From assembly GCF_001713375.1 (NCBI RefSeq), contig NZ_CP016449.1, forward strand, positions 3,720,001 to 3,784,000: a stretch of 64,000 nucleotides of DNA. Reading direction: 5' to 3'. Shown here piece after piece: positions 23,241 to 33,805 of this stretch. The DNA is from Hydrogenophaga sp. RAC07. Its GTDB lineage: Bacteria > Pseudomonadota > Gammaproteobacteria > Burkholderiales > Burkholderiaceae_C. Position numbers and translations under genes: made by a program. How positions within the stretch are numbered: position 1 is the stretch's first letter; each line of letters begins with the position of its first letter. The notes beneath the pieces were generated by a model, which searched no databases, was not told where the DNA came from, and was given only the letters and a program-made list of their open reading frames with translations.

Positions 23241-26174
23241 ATGCTGACCGCTTCCCCCACTCCCGCCACACCGTCCGCCTCCCCGAAGCAGCCCATGGGT
23301 TCATCCACCTCGGCGCCCGCCGCCACGAACAGCTCGGTGTTCGCCCAGTACCAGATCATCCGCCGCAACGGCGCGGTGGTGTCCTTCGAACCCAGCAAGA
23401 TCGCCGTGGCCATGATGAAGGCCTTCCTGGCGGTGCACGGCACCCAGGGCGCGGCCTCGGCCAGCGTGCGCGAAACGGTCGACGAACTCACCGGCGCGGT
23501 GGTCAAGGCGCTGATGCGCTCGCGCCCCGGTGGCGGCACCTTCCACATTGAAGACGTGCAGGACCAGGTCGAACTCGGCCTGATGCGCAGCAGCCACCAC
23601 GAAGTGGCCCGCGCGTATGTGCTGTACCGCGAGCGTCGCACGCAAGAGCGCGCCCACCAGGCCGAAGTGGCCAAGCCGGCGGAAGCCCTGCTCCACGTGA
23701 TCGATGGCGGCCAGCGCGTGCCGCTGGACCTGCAGCGCCTGCAAGCCCTGATCGCCGACGCCTGCAAAGGTCTGGGCAAGGATGTCCAGCCCGACCCGAT
23801 CGTGGCCGAGACCAAGCGCAACCTGTACGACGGTGTGCCGATCGAAGAGGTCTACAAGGCCTCCATCCTGGCCGCCCGCACGCTGATCGAAAAAGATCCC
23901 GACTACACCTACGCCACCGCGCGTCTGCTGCTGCACACCATCGTCAAGGAAGTCATGGGCGAAGAAGTGCCCTCCACCGAGATGGGTGCGCGCTACGCCG
24001 ACTACTTCCCGCAGTTCATCAAGAAGGGCGTGGACAACGACCTGCTCGACGAACGCCTGCTGCAGTTCGACCTGGCCCGCCTGGGCGCCGCGCTCAAGCC
24101 CGAGCGCGACCTGCAGTTCGACTACCTCGGCCTGCAGACGCTGTATGACCGCTACTTCCTGCACGTGCGCAAGACTCGCATCGAGTTGCCCCAGTCGTTC
24201 TTCATGCGCGTGGCCATGGGCCTGTCGCTCAACGAGATCGACCGCGAGGCGCGCGCCATCGAGTTCTACGAAGTGCTGTCCTCGTTCGACTTCATGTCGT
24301 CCACCCCCACCCTGTTCAACAGTGGCACCCTGCGCTCGCAGCTCTCCAGCTGCTACCTGACCACCGTGCCCGACGACCTCGACGGCATCTACGAGTCGAT
24401 CAAGGAAAACGCGCTGCTCTCCAAGTTCGCCGGCGGCCTGGGCAACGACTGGACCCGCGTGCGCGCCCTGGGCAGCCACATCAAGGGCACCAACGGCGAG
24501 TCGCAAGGCGTCGTGCCGTTCCTGAAAGTCGTCAACGACACCGCCGTGGCAGTGAACCAGGGCGGCAAGCGCAAGGGCGCGGTCTGCACCTACCTGGAGA
24601 CCTGGCACCTGGACATCGAGGAATTCCTGGAGCTGCGCAAGAACACCGGCGACGACCGCCGCCGCACCCACGACATGAACACGGCGAACTGGATTCCCGA
24701 CCTGTTCATGAAGCGCGTGATGGAAAAAGGCGAGTGGAGCCTGTTCTCGCCCAACAGCGTGCCCGACCTGCACGACCTGTTCGGTGCCGACTTCGAGAAG
24801 GCCTACGTGGCCTACGAAGAAAAGGCCGCACGCGGCGAGATCAAGCCCTACCGCAAGGTGCCCGCCACCGACATGTGGCGCAAGATGCTCTCGATGCTGT
24901 TCGAGACCGGCCACCCCTGGATCACCTTCAAGGACGCCTGCAACGTGCGCAGCCCGCAGCAACACGCCGGCGTGGTGCACAGCTCCAACCTCTGCACCGA
25001 GATCACGCTCAACACCAGCGACACCGAAACCGCCGTGTGCAACCTGGGCTCGGTCAACCTGCTCAACCACATCAAGCACACGGACGACGGCGTCAAGGTG
25101 CTCGACCACGACAAGCTGCAGGTCACCATCAAGACCGCGATGCGCATGCTCGACAACGTGATCGACATCAACTACTACGCCGTCAAGAAAGCGCGCGACT
25201 CCAACATGCGCCACCGCCCGGTGGGCCTGGGTGTCATGGGCTTCCAGGATGCGCTGTACGAACTGCGCATTCCCTACGCCTCCAATGACGCGGTGGAGTT
25301 CGCCGACCGTTCGATGGAAGCCGTTTGCTACTACGCCTACTGGGCTTCCACCGAACTCGCCCGCGAGCGCGGCCGCTACGCCAGCTACAAAGGCTCGCTG
25401 TGGGACCAGGGCATCCTCCCGCCCGACACGCTCGACCTGCTGTCGCGCGAGCGCGGTGGTTATGTGGACGTGGACCGCTCGGTCAGCATGAACTGGGACG
25501 CACTGCGCCAGAAGATCGCCACTGACGGCATGCGCAACTCCAACTGCGTGGCCATCGCACCGACCGCGACCATCTCCAACATCATCGGCGTGGACGCCTC
25601 CATCGAGCCCTGCTTCGGCAACCTCTCGGTGAAGTCCAACCTCTCGGGTGAATTCACCGTCATCAACGGCTACCTGGTGAAGGACCTCAAGCGCCTGGGC
25701 CTGTGGGACGACGTGATGGTCATGGACCTCAAGCACTTCGACGGTTCGCTGCGTCCGATCGACCGCGTGCCACAAGAAGTGAAGGCGCTGTACGCCACTG
25801 CGTTTGAAGTGGAACCGCTGTGGCTGGTGGAAGCTGCGGCGCGTCGCCAGAAGTGGATCGACCAGGCGCAGAGCCTGAACATCTACATGGCCGGCGCCTC
25901 GGGCAAGAAGCTTGACGACACCTACAAGCTCGCGTGGCTGCGTGGTCTCAAGACCACCTATTACCTGCGCACGACCTCGGCCACACAAGCCGAAAAATCC
26001 ACCGGTCGCACAGGCCAACTCAACGCCGTGTCGCTCGACGCCACCACCGCCGGTATGGCCGCGACCACCGCGGCGAATGCAGCCGCGGCATCCACTGCAA
26101 CCGCGTCTGACGTGCCCGCCACCGACATCAAGTTCTGCGCAATCGACGACCCCGGTTGCGAAGCGTGTCAGTGA
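23241..26174 (+). CDS. nrdA: Ribonucleoside-diphosphate reductase alpha subunit NrdA (class Ia)
   Basis: A 977-residue aerobic ribonucleotide reductase large subunit, longer than the E. coli protein because it has two N-terminal ATP-cone domains (about 36-130 and 155-245). The catalytic set is readable: Cys371 (SSCYLTT), Asn583, Cys585 and Glu587 (NLCTE), and the redox partner Cys600 (AVCNLGSVNL). The radical-transfer tyrosine pair (TTYYLRT) and the C-terminal shuttle pair CEAC (Cys973/Cys976) are also present. The extra cone suggests dATP allosteric inhibition of the two-cone (Pseudomonas-like) kind. The promoter is overlapped by NrdR boxes, and nrdB follows 141 bp downstream. Confidence 0.97.
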   Translation: MLTASPTPATPSASPKQPMGSSTSAPAATNSSVFAQYQIIRRNGAVVSFEPSKIAVAMMKAFLAVHGTQGAASASVRETVDELTGAVVKALMRSRPGGGTFHIEDVQDQVELGLMRSSHHEVARAYVLYRERRTQERAHQAEVAKPAEALLHVIDGGQRVPLDLQRLQALIADACKGLGKDVQPDPIVAETKRNLYDGVPIEEVYKASILAARTLIEKDPDYTYATARLLLHTIVKEVMGEEVPSTEMGARYADYFPQFIKKGVDNDLLDERLLQFDLARLGAALKPERDLQFDYLGLQTLYDRYFLHVRKTRIELPQSFFMRVAMGLSLNEIDREARAIEFYEVLSSFDFMSSTPTLFNSGTLRSQLSSCYLTTVPDDLDGIYESIKENALLSKFAGGLGNDWTRVRALGSHIKGTNGESQGVVPFLKVVNDTAVAVNQGGKRKGAVCTYLETWHLDIEEFLELRKNTGDDRRRTHDMNTANWIPDLFMKRVMEKGEWSLFSPNSVPDLHDLFGADFEKAYVAYEEKAARGEIKPYRKVPATDMWRKMLSMLFETGHPWITFKDACNVRSPQQHAGVVHSSNLCTEITLNTSDTETAVCNLGSVNLLNHIKHTDDGVKVLDHDKLQVTIKTAMRMLDNVIDINYYAVKKARDSNMRHRPVGLGVMGFQDALYELRIPYASNDAVEFADRSMEAVCYYAYWASTELARERGRYASYKGSLWDQGILPPDTLDLLSRERGGYVDVDRSVSMNWDALRQKIATDGMRNSNCVAIAPTATISNIIGVDASIEPCFGNLSVKSNLSGEFTVINGYLVKDLKRLGLWDDVMVMDLKHFDGSLRPIDRVPQEVKALYATAFEVEPLWLVEAAARRQKWIDQAQSLNIYMAGASGKKLDDTYKLAWLRGLKTTYYLRTTSATQAEKSTGRTGQLNAVSLDATTAGMAATTAANAAAASTATASDVPATDIKFCAIDDPGCEACQ

Positions 26175-26315
26175 AAGACACGTCGCTGTGTTGTGTGTGC
26201 TGAGTCACATCGGTCTTCAATCGATGCAACACAGCAACACAAACACGGCGCAGCACACACGATCACTTTGCAATTCATGCAGACACTTTGATAATCCGAG
26301 GAATTGGAAACACCT

Positions 26316-27515
26316 ATGTTGACCTGGGACGATCACACCACGCCCTCCACGAAGCCAGCGAACAACCCCATGCCCTCCAGCATGCAGGGTCTGCAAGCCT
26401 CACTGTCGAGTGAGCGCACCGCCTCCTCCGCTTCCATCGCTCCCTCTTTCTCTTCGAACGTTGCGCCAGCGAAGGCGCCTGTGGCAGCCGCTGCAGGCCA
26501 TCGCGTCAACGCTGCCGACAAACGCATCATCAACGGCCAGACCGACGTCAACCAGTTGGTGCCGTTCAAGTACAAGTGGGCCTGGGAAAAATACCTCGCT
26601 ACTTGCGCCAACCACTGGATGCCGCAGGAAGTGAACATGAGCCGCGACATCGCGCTCTGGAAGGATCCCAACGGTCTGACCGACGACGAGCGCCGCATCG
26701 TCAAGCGCAACCTCGGCTTCTTCGTCACCGCCGATTCGCTCGCCGCCAACAACATCGTGCTGGGCACCTACCGCCACATCACCGCGCCCGAGTGCCGCCA
26801 GTTCCTGCTGCGCCAGGCCTTTGAAGAAGCGATCCACACGCACGCTTACCAATACATCGTGGAGTCGCTGGGTCTGGACGAGTCCGAGATCTTCAACGCC
26901 TACAACGAAGTCCAGTCGATCCGTGACAAGGACGAGTTCCTGATCCCCTTCATCGAAGCGATCATGGACCCGAACTTCCACACCGGCACGCCCGAGACCG
27001 ACCAGCGACTCCTGAAGAGCCTGATCGTTTTCGCCTGCCTCATGGAAGGCCTGTTCTTCTACGTCGGCTTCACACAGATCCTCGCGCTGGGCCGCCAGAA
27101 CAAGATGACCGGTGCCGCCGAGCAGTACCAGTACATCCTGCGCGACGAGTCCATGCACTGCAACTTCGGCATCGACCTGATCAACGCGATCAAGATGGAG
27201 AACCCGATGCTGTGGACGGCCGAGTTCAAGGAAGAGATCAAGCAGCTGTTCCTCAAGGCCGTCGAGCTCGAGTACCGCTACGCCGAAGACACCATGCCGC
27301 GCGGCGTGCTCGGCATGAACGCCTCCATGTTCAAAGGCTACCTGCGCTACATCGCCAACCGGCGTGCCACGCAGATCGGCCTGGAGCCCATGTTCCCGAA
27401 CGAAGAGAACCCGTTCCCCTGGATGAGCGAGATGATCGACCTCAAGAAGGAACGCAATTTCTTCGAAACCCGCGTGATCGAATACCAGACGGGCGGCGCC
27501 CTGTCCTGGGACTGA
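26316..27515 (+). CDS. nrdB: Ribonucleoside-diphosphate reductase beta subunit NrdB (class Ia)
   Basis: A 399-residue R2 subunit that holds the di-iron centre and tyrosyl radical. Ligands and radical site read Asp140 (TADSLAANN), Glu171, His174 and Tyr178 ([13 protein letters not shown]), with the second half-site later in [11 protein letters not shown] and [10 protein letters not shown]. The N-terminal 60 residues are a Ser/Ala/Pro-rich extension of low complexity, variable in this lineage. The ATG at 26316 is preferred to an in-frame TTG at 26304, because the Shine-Dalgarno GAGGA sits too close to the TTG. It is probably co-transcribed with nrdA. Confidence 0.96.
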   Translation: MLTWDDHTTPSTKPANNPMPSSMQGLQASLSSERTASSASIAPSFSSNVAPAKAPVAAAAGHRVNAADKRIINGQTDVNQLVPFKYKWAWEKYLATCANHWMPQEVNMSRDIALWKDPNGLTDDERRIVKRNLGFFVTADSLAANNIVLGTYRHITAPECRQFLLRQAFEEAIHTHAYQYIVESLGLDESEIFNAYNEVQSIRDKDEFLIPFIEAIMDPNFHTGTPETDQRLLKSLIVFACLMEGLFFYVGFTQILALGRQNKMTGAAEQYQYILRDESMHCNFGIDLINAIKMENPMLWTAEFKEEIKQLFLKAVELEYRYAEDTMPRGVLGMNASMFKGYLRYIANRRATQIGLEPMFPNEENPFPWMSEMIDLKKERNFFETRVIEYQTGGALSWD

Positions 27516-27574
27516 TGCCACGGCCGGGGTCGCACTGCCCAATTGAACCCATCTCACATGCGTTTCGACATTTC

Positions 27575-27616
27575 AAAACCTTGCTTCAGTCACCTCGGTG
27601 CCGTGAGCAGGGTTTT
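27575..27616 (+). terminator. Possible nrdB terminator hairpin
   Basis: The arms AAAACCTTGCT and AGCAGGGTTTT (11 bp with one G-T pair) enclose a 20-nt loop, and the 3' arm ends in TTTT. The long loop and short T-run make it a moderate candidate. Confidence 0.45.
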
Positions 27617-27680
27617 GTCACAGGATTCAACACCTTGGGGCCAGCCGTGGATGCATCCACACGGCTCCAGCGCGTTGAAT

Positions 27681-27711
27681 CACTTCACCGGCACAGTGAC
27701 CGGATGAAGTG
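27681..27711 (+). promoter_or_regulatory. Stable hairpin in the leader of the histone-like gene
   Basis: CACTTCA-CCGG pairs with CCGG-A-TGAAGTG, giving an 11-bp stem with one bulged A around an 8-nt loop. It ends 19 bp before the GGAGA ribosome site of the histone H1-like gene. No T-tract follows, so it is more likely a 5'-leader structure or protein site than a terminator. Confidence 0.45.
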
Positions 27712-27740
27712 CTCTTTGCAACTTGATCAAGGAGAAAACA

Positions 27741-28295
27741 ATGGCAACTGCGAAAAAAGCCCCGGCTAAAAAAGCTGTGGCAAAAAAGGCCGCCCCGGCC
27801 AAAAAAGTCGCTGCGAAGAAAGCAGCTCCTGCGAAGAAAGCCGCACCGGCTAAGAAAGTCGTCGCGAAGAAGGCTGCACCAGCGAAGAAAGCTGCTGCGA
27901 AGAAGCCCGTCGCCAAGAAGGCTGCACCAGCGAAAAAAGCTGCTGCCAAAAAGCCAGCGGTGAAGAAGGCTGCACCGGCGAAGAAAGCCGCTGCGAAGAA
28001 GCCTGTCGCCAAGAAGGCCGCACCAGCGAAGAAAGCTGCTGCCAAGAAGCCTGCTGCGAAAAAAGCAGCGCCTGCGAAGAAGGCCGCCCCAGCGAAGAAA
28101 GCTGCGAAGCCTGCTGCGAAAAAAGCAGCACCTGCAAAGAAGGCAGCTCCGGCCAAGAAGGCCGCCGTCGCGAAGGCAGCCCCAGCAAAAAAAGCTGAGC
28201 CGGCCAAGAAGCCGGCGGCCCCTGCTGCTCCTGCGGCTCAGACGAAGCTCAACCCTCAGGCTGCCTGGCCGTTTCCCACGTCCAGCAAGCCCTGA
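27741..28295 (+). CDS. Histone H1-like DNA-binding protein (Lys/Ala/Pro repeats)
   Basis: A 184-residue protein almost entirely built from variants of KKAAPAKKAAAKKPVA repeats, the composition of eukaryotic H1 tails and of bacterial H1-like proteins (Bordetella BpH1/BpH2, Chlamydia Hc2, Pseudomonas AlgP). It should bind DNA non-specifically and compact the nucleoid. The last 20 residues depart from the repeat (QTKLNPQAAWPFPTSSKP), an end I recall from other betaproteobacterial H1-like proteins. There is no folded domain. The nucleotide repeat makes the length prone to change by slippage. A strong Shine-Dalgarno (AGGAG) precedes the ATG. Confidence 0.9.
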   Translation: MATAKKAPAKKAVAKKAAPAKKVAAKKAAPAKKAAPAKKVVAKKAAPAKKAAAKKPVAKKAAPAKKAAAKKPAVKKAAPAKKAAAKKPVAKKAAPAKKAAAKKPAAKKAAPAKKAAPAKKAAKPAAKKAAPAKKAAPAKKAAVAKAAPAKKAEPAKKPAAPAAPAAQTKLNPQAAWPFPTSSKP

Positions 28296-28317
28296 AGTCG
28301 TCCTTGCGATGACTTGC

Positions 28318-28345
28318 AGCCCGGCGCGAAAGCGCCGGGCTTTTT
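28318..28345 (+). terminator. Strong terminator after the histone-like gene
   Basis: A perfect 10-bp stem AGCCCGGCGC / GCGCCGGGCT with a GAAA tetraloop is followed by four more T. It begins 23 bp after the stop codon and also separates the gene from the convergent kinase remnant. Confidence 0.93.
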
Positions 28346-28355
28346 CATGTCCGCT

Positions 28356-29235
28356 TCAGGGCGCAGGTGCGGTGTAGTTCTGACCACCGCGGGTCGAGAT
28401 CTTGGCCGCACCCATGCGGTTGCCCAGCTCGGCGCAACGCGCCAGCGACCAGCCCTGCTCCAGTCCATGCAGCAGCGCCGCGCGGAACGCATCACCACAA
28501 CCCGTGGGGTCAACCACTTCGGTGGCCTTCACACCCGGCACCATGGTCTTCTGCCCCCCCTCCCACACCTCGCAACCGTGCTCGGCCAGCGTGACGATGA
28601 GACCACGCACGCGCGATGCGATGTCTTCGAACGACCAGCCGGTGCGGTCGGACAGCATCTTGCCTTCGTAGTCATTCACCGTGATCCAGGTCGCCAGCTC
28701 GATGAACTGTTTGAGCTCGTCACCGTTGAACATGGGCAGGCCCTGCCCCGGATCGAACACAAAGGGCACACCTGCGGCGTGCAACTGCTGCGCATGGGTC
28801 AGCATGGCGTCGCGACCATCGGGCGAGATGATGGCCACCGAGATGTCGGTGCGCGCGGGCACCCGGTTCTCATGGGCCATCGACATGGCGCCAGGGTGGA
28901 ACGCGGTGATCTGGTTGTTGTCGCGGTCGGTCATGATCATGGCCTGCGCGGTGTAGCTCTCGATCGCGCTGTTCACATGCGCGGTGTCCACGCCCAGCGA
29001 ACGCAGCCGTTCCAGGTATTCCTGGCCATCGTTGCCCAGCGTGGCCAAGGGCACGCAGCTGGCGCAAGCCGTAGGCGATGTTGCCGGCGCAGCCACCGTA
29101 TTCACGCCGCAGAGCGGGCACCAGAAAGGACACGTTGAGGATGTGCAACTGGCTGGGCAGTATCTGCTCGGCAAAGCGCCCCTCGAAGGTCATGATGGTG
29201 TCGAAGGCGAGTGAGCCGCAAACAAGAATGGGCAT
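28356..29235 (-). pseudogene. PfkB-family sugar/nucleoside kinase, frameshifted
   Basis: Two reading frames together make one adenosine-kinase-like PfkB protein of about 290 residues. The N-terminal part starts at ATG 29235 (MPILVCGSLAFDTIMTFEGRF) and runs to GGCAGNIAYGLRQL. The rest continues in another frame from VPLATLGNDGQEYLERLRSLGVDT to the end, including the catalytic GDAF-type motif (DPTGCGDAFRAALLHGLEQG). The break lies near 29047-29056. By comparison with remembered homologues (LGGEPLPMATLG at this place) about 11 bp are missing. Without correction the first frame stops at 28870 and yields a truncated protein. A sequencing or assembly error remains possible. Confidence 0.8.
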
Positions 29236-29265
29236 GGTGGGATGGATCCAGAGGGTTGAGAGGTG

Positions 29266-30252
29266 TCAGGGATAAAAGACGAGCGCGCGGTAGCCGGCCA
29301 TGGGCGTGGCTTCACCGACCGAAAGCGACAGGCGAAAGCTCACGGTCAGCGAGCCCTGTGCCGGCAGCACCTCGGGAGCATCGGGCCATTCTTCGGGCAG
29401 GAACACGCGGCGCGAAATGACCTGATCGCGCGTGTCGGTCAGGCTCAGTTCCAGCGCCGGCAAGGCGAGCGCCATGTCGGACGTGTTCTTGAGCACGAGA
29501 TCGAACGAATGGAAGTTGCCGAGCCTGCGAACCAGCGCTGAGCTGTCGATCACGATGGCTTCGATGTTGCGCACCGGTCCCACACGGCAGCCCAGCGGCG
29601 CACAGACCTGCTCCAGCAGCGGTTTCAGGTCAGGACGCCAGGCGGCGAGCCGGTCTCGCTCGTGCAGCGCCCATTGCGTGGCGAGCAAAGCACCGAGCAA
29701 CAAGACCAGCAAGGACAAGCCGATGCGCACACCGGGCGACTGCCAGAAGGCGCGCTTGCGGGCCTGGCGCACAAACCCCGGCACGGCTTCGGGTTCGGGT
29801 GCCATGGCGACTTCGTCGTCGGGCTCGTCGACGGGTGCTGGCGCCGCAGGCGATGGACTTCTGGAAACGGTGGCCTCTGCCTTGGCCGTGGCCACCGATG
29901 CATCCGCGGCGGCCTTGGCAGCGGCGAATCGCTGGAGTTCGGTGCTGAAGTCGGCATCCTCGGGTGTCTCTGCGCGCAGCTCGTCGGGCAGTGGCATGGG
30001 CGGCCGGGTGACCAGTTCGTCCTCAGCCGGGTCGCTGGCGGCGGTGAGTTGAGGCGACGGATCTGACGGCCCGGGAGTGGGAGCATCTCCGGCAGTAGCT
30101 GGCGCGTCCGGCGTCCAGGGCTCCAGATAGAGCGTGGCGTCGAACACATCGGCGCAGTGGCCACAACGCACCCAGCCTTCGGAGATCTTCAGTTGATCGG
30201 CAACGATCCTGAAGGTCGTTCCGCAGGCCGGACAACGGGTGGTGAAACTCAT
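29266..30252 (-). CDS. Zinc-ribbon and DUF3426 membrane protein
   Basis: A 328-residue protein that starts with an MJ0042-type zinc ribbon (CPACGTTFRI ... VRCGHCADVF; cysteines near 8, 11, 30 and 33), followed by a Pro/Ala/Glu-rich cytoplasmic linker (about 45-170). It then has one TM segment (VRIGLSLLVLLLGALLATQWAL) and a C-terminal DUF3426 extracytoplasmic beta domain (LVRRLGNFHSFDLVLKNTSDMALALPALELSLTD, with RRVFLPEEWPD). This architecture is standard for the family and its function is unknown. It follows prmA by about 30 bp on the same strand, as in many betaproteobacteria. Confidence 0.88.
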   Translation of the reverse strand: MSFTTRCPACGTTFRIVADQLKISEGWVRCGHCADVFDATLYLEPWTPDAPATAGDAPTPGPSDPSPQLTAASDPAEDELVTRPPMPLPDELRAETPEDADFSTELQRFAAAKAAADASVATAKAEATVSRSPSPAAPAPVDEPDDEVAMAPEPEAVPGFVRQARKRAFWQSPGVRIGLSLLVLLLGALLATQWALHERDRLAAWRPDLKPLLEQVCAPLGCRVGPVRNIEAIVIDSSALVRRLGNFHSFDLVLKNTSDMALALPALELSLTDTRDQVISRRVFLPEEWPDAPEVLPAQGSLTVSFRLSLSVGEATPMAGYRALVFYP

Positions 30253-30283
30253 GCGCCGATTATCGGGGGCGCTGCGCTGCGGC

Positions 30284-31202
30284 TCAGGCCTTGACCGCGG
30301 TCATGAGGATCCAGCCCTCTTCTTCGTCGCTGACCTGCAACGCCACCCAGGGTGCATAGGCCTCGATCAACTCCTCGGCCTGTCGCGCCAGAATGCCCGC
30401 GAGCACCAGGTGTCCACCGGAGCGCACATGCGAGCACAACAGCGGTGCCAGCACCTTCAGCGGCGTGGCCAGGATGTTGGCCAGCACAAGATCGTGTTCA
30501 CCCCGGGCGATGTCGGGCAGGCCTTCGCTCAGCGTGACGTGGTTGGCCGAGGCGTTGAGCCGGGTCGACTCCACGGCGGCCGGATCGATGTCCACCGCCA
30601 CGATTTCGCGCGCGCCGAACTTGGCCGCACCGATGGCGAGGATGCCGGAGCCACAGCCGTAGTCGAGCACACGCGAGCCCACCGGCGGGTGCTGGGCCGT
30701 CCAGCGCAGACACATGCGGGTGGTGGGGTGTGTGCCGGTGCCGAAGGCCAGGCCCGGGTCGAGCCGGATCACCTGCTCGGCCGCGGCCGGCGGTTCGTGC
30801 CAGCTCGGCACGATCCAGAAGGTGGGCGTGATCTCCACCGGGGTGAATTGGGACTGCGTGAGCCGCACCCAGTCCTGCTCGGGCACCGCCTGCACACCCA
30901 GCACCGCGCAACCGGAAAAGAAGTCCTGCAGCTTGAGCAGCCCGGCCCCTTCGCGCGCCGCGGTCTCGGACGCAAACAGCGCCACCACGCGCGAACGCTG
31001 CCAGCCCTCCTTGGGCGGCGGCATGCCGGGTTCACCAAACAGCGCCTGCTCGGCGTCGGTCATGGCGTCGGCGTCTTCCACCGAGGTGCTCAAGGCATCA
31101 AGCGCGTCCAATGCCTCGCTCACGGACTCGACCGAGGCCTCGGGCACCATCAAGACCAGTTCAAACAGAGACCCGGCCGATGGCTGGGTCTGACTGGCGC
31201 GA

Positions 31203-31213
<11 letters not shown>
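30284..31213 (-). CDS. prmA: Ribosomal protein L11 methyltransferase PrmA
   Basis: A class-I SAM methyltransferase that trimethylates ribosomal protein L11 at several positions. An N-terminal substrate-recognition domain ([26 protein letters not shown]) precedes the SAM-binding domain with [29 protein letters not shown] and [11 protein letters not shown]. The start is uncertain. GTG at 31213 gives about 309 residues and an 11-bp overlap with the end of accC. A TTG at 31234 would add seven residues but overlaps accC further. No ATG is available before the conserved FELVL. Downstream of accC in the accBC-prmA operon, a conserved order. Confidence 0.9.
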
Positions 31214-32552
<1,339 letters not shown>

Positions 32553-32568
32553 GGGCTCGGGGCCTTCT

Positions 32569-33027
32569 TTATTCGATCACGTACAAAGGCTGGCCGTACT
32601 CAACGGCCTGGCCGTTGTCCACCAGGATCTTGGTCACGGTGCCGGACTTGTCGGCTTCGATCTCGTTGAGGATCTTCATGGCCTCGACGATGCAGATCGT
32701 CTCGCCTTCCTTGATGGTGTCGCCGATCTCCACAAAGGGCTTGGCGCCCGGGCTGGAGGCGCGGTAGAAAGTACCGACCATGGGGGACTTGACGGTGTGG
32801 CCCACCGGCTCGGCGGGCGCGGCCGCCGCTGCGGGCGCCACTTCGACGGCGGGCACCACCGGAGGTGCCACGGGTGCGGGCGCCATGCTGTAGGTGACGG
32901 GTGCCGCGGCGGACACCGGCGCGCTCTTGACGATGCGGACCTTGCCCTCCGCTTCAGTGATCTCCAGTTCCGACACGTTCGACTCGGACACCAGATCGAT
33001 CAGCGTCTTCAGTTTTCTCAAATCCAT
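32569..33027 (-). CDS. accB: Biotin carboxyl carrier protein of acetyl-CoA carboxylase
   Basis: A 152-residue BCCP. The N-terminal dimerisation segment ([32 protein letters not shown]) is followed by an Ala/Pro/Val-rich linker (about 38-74) and the biotinyl domain with [23 protein letters not shown]. The biotinylation motif is EAMKILNEI (Lys118), and the end is [14 protein letters not shown]. It is the first gene of the acc operon. The 250 bp upstream (33028-33277) hold no gene; a short dyad TGTGC-GGTA-GCACA sits at 33130-33143 and a TACACT -10-like element at 33114-33119 on the minus strand. Both are weak evidence for a promoter. Confidence 0.96.
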   Translation of the reverse strand: MDLRKLKTLIDLVSESNVSELEITEAEGKVRIVKSAPVSAAAPVTYSMAPAPVAPPVVPAVEVAPAAAAAPAEPVGHTVKSPMVGTFYRASSPGAKPFVEIGDTIKEGETICIVEAMKILNEIEADKSGTVTKILVDNGQAVEYGQPLYVIE

Positions 33028-33277
33028 GATTTCTCCAACGAAAAGCGGCTAATTTGTTCTAAGTTCGAGCAACTTCAAGGCTGTCGACCCACCCCCACCG
33101 TCCAGGGTGCCGCAGTGTACACGAAGGGATGTGCGGTAGCACACGCTTGGACCGACCCGGCTGGCCAGCCCACCGCGCCAAGGCCCATTGCCATTTTTGG
33201 CGACGAAGCTGGAATTTAGTCCTTTATGGGCTGACATTCCCGGCACTGGACCAGCGGTCGGCCAAGCCAGCGAAAGA

Positions 33278-33805
33278 TCAGCCCAGCTGTGCCCACTGGG
33301 CCAGATCGTTCTCGGACACTTTGCCGATCTTGCGGTGCAAGACTGTTCCCTCTGCTCCAAAAACCACCGTGTACGGCAAGCTGCCGCTGGGGTTGCCCAG
33401 GCTGCGGCTGAGCTCGGTACCGGCGAAGCCGGCCATGCCCACGGGGAAGTTCAGCGGCAGCTTTTGCAGAAAGCCGCGCACCGCGCTGGGCTGGTCGACC
33501 GCCAGGCCGAGCACCTGCCAGCCTTGCGGCGCGTTGGCCGTGTTGAATGCGTTGAGCAAGGGCAGCTCTTCGACACACGGCGGGCACCAAGTGGCCCAGA
33601 AATTCACCAGCAACGGGCGGCCGCGCATGGCCGCCAGATTCAACGCCTCGCCGTTGGGACCTTCAAAAGTACCGGCCCAGAACGCGGCTTCGGCGCCACT
33701 CAACACGGGCTGCGGCGCGATCCGGCGCCACGACAGCCAGGCGCCCGCAGCGGCGGCGGCCGCGGCAACCCCGGCCATCAGGAAGGTTCTTCGTTGTGGT
33801 GTCAT
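33278..33805 (-). CDS. TlpA-like periplasmic thiol-disulfide oxidoreductase
   Basis: A 175-residue thioredoxin-fold protein with active site WCPPC (Cys74 and Cys77 in VNFWATWCPPCVEELPLLN) and the cis-proline loop (GSLPYTVVFGAEG). The N-terminus is a twin-arginine-like signal (QRRTFLMAGVAAAAAAAGAWLSW) that exports or anchors it in the periplasm. TlpA/ResA-like proteins reduce cytochrome c apoproteins or copper-site chaperones. Its start overlaps the stop of the upstream gene by 4 bp (ATGA). In many relatives aroQ lies between tlpA and accB; here that gap contains no aroQ. Confidence 0.88.
   Translation of the reverse strand: MTPQRRTFLMAGVAAAAAAAGAWLSWRRIAPQPVLSGAEAAFWAGTFEGPNGEALNLAAMRGRPLLVNFWATWCPPCVEELPLLNAFNTANAPQGWQVLGLAVDQPSAVRGFLQKLPLNFPVGMAGFAGTELSRSLGNPSGSLPYTVVFGAEGTVLHRKIGKVSENDLAQWAQLG

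Noticed and set aside
23301..26018. Minus-strand open frame of 905 codons opposite nrdA
   Set aside because: Shadow of nrdA codon usage; no recognisable motif.
33028..33277. Possible aroQ or other small gene between the TlpA gene and accB
   Set aside because: No frame on either strand shows conserved motifs; the expected type II dehydroquinase signatures are absent.
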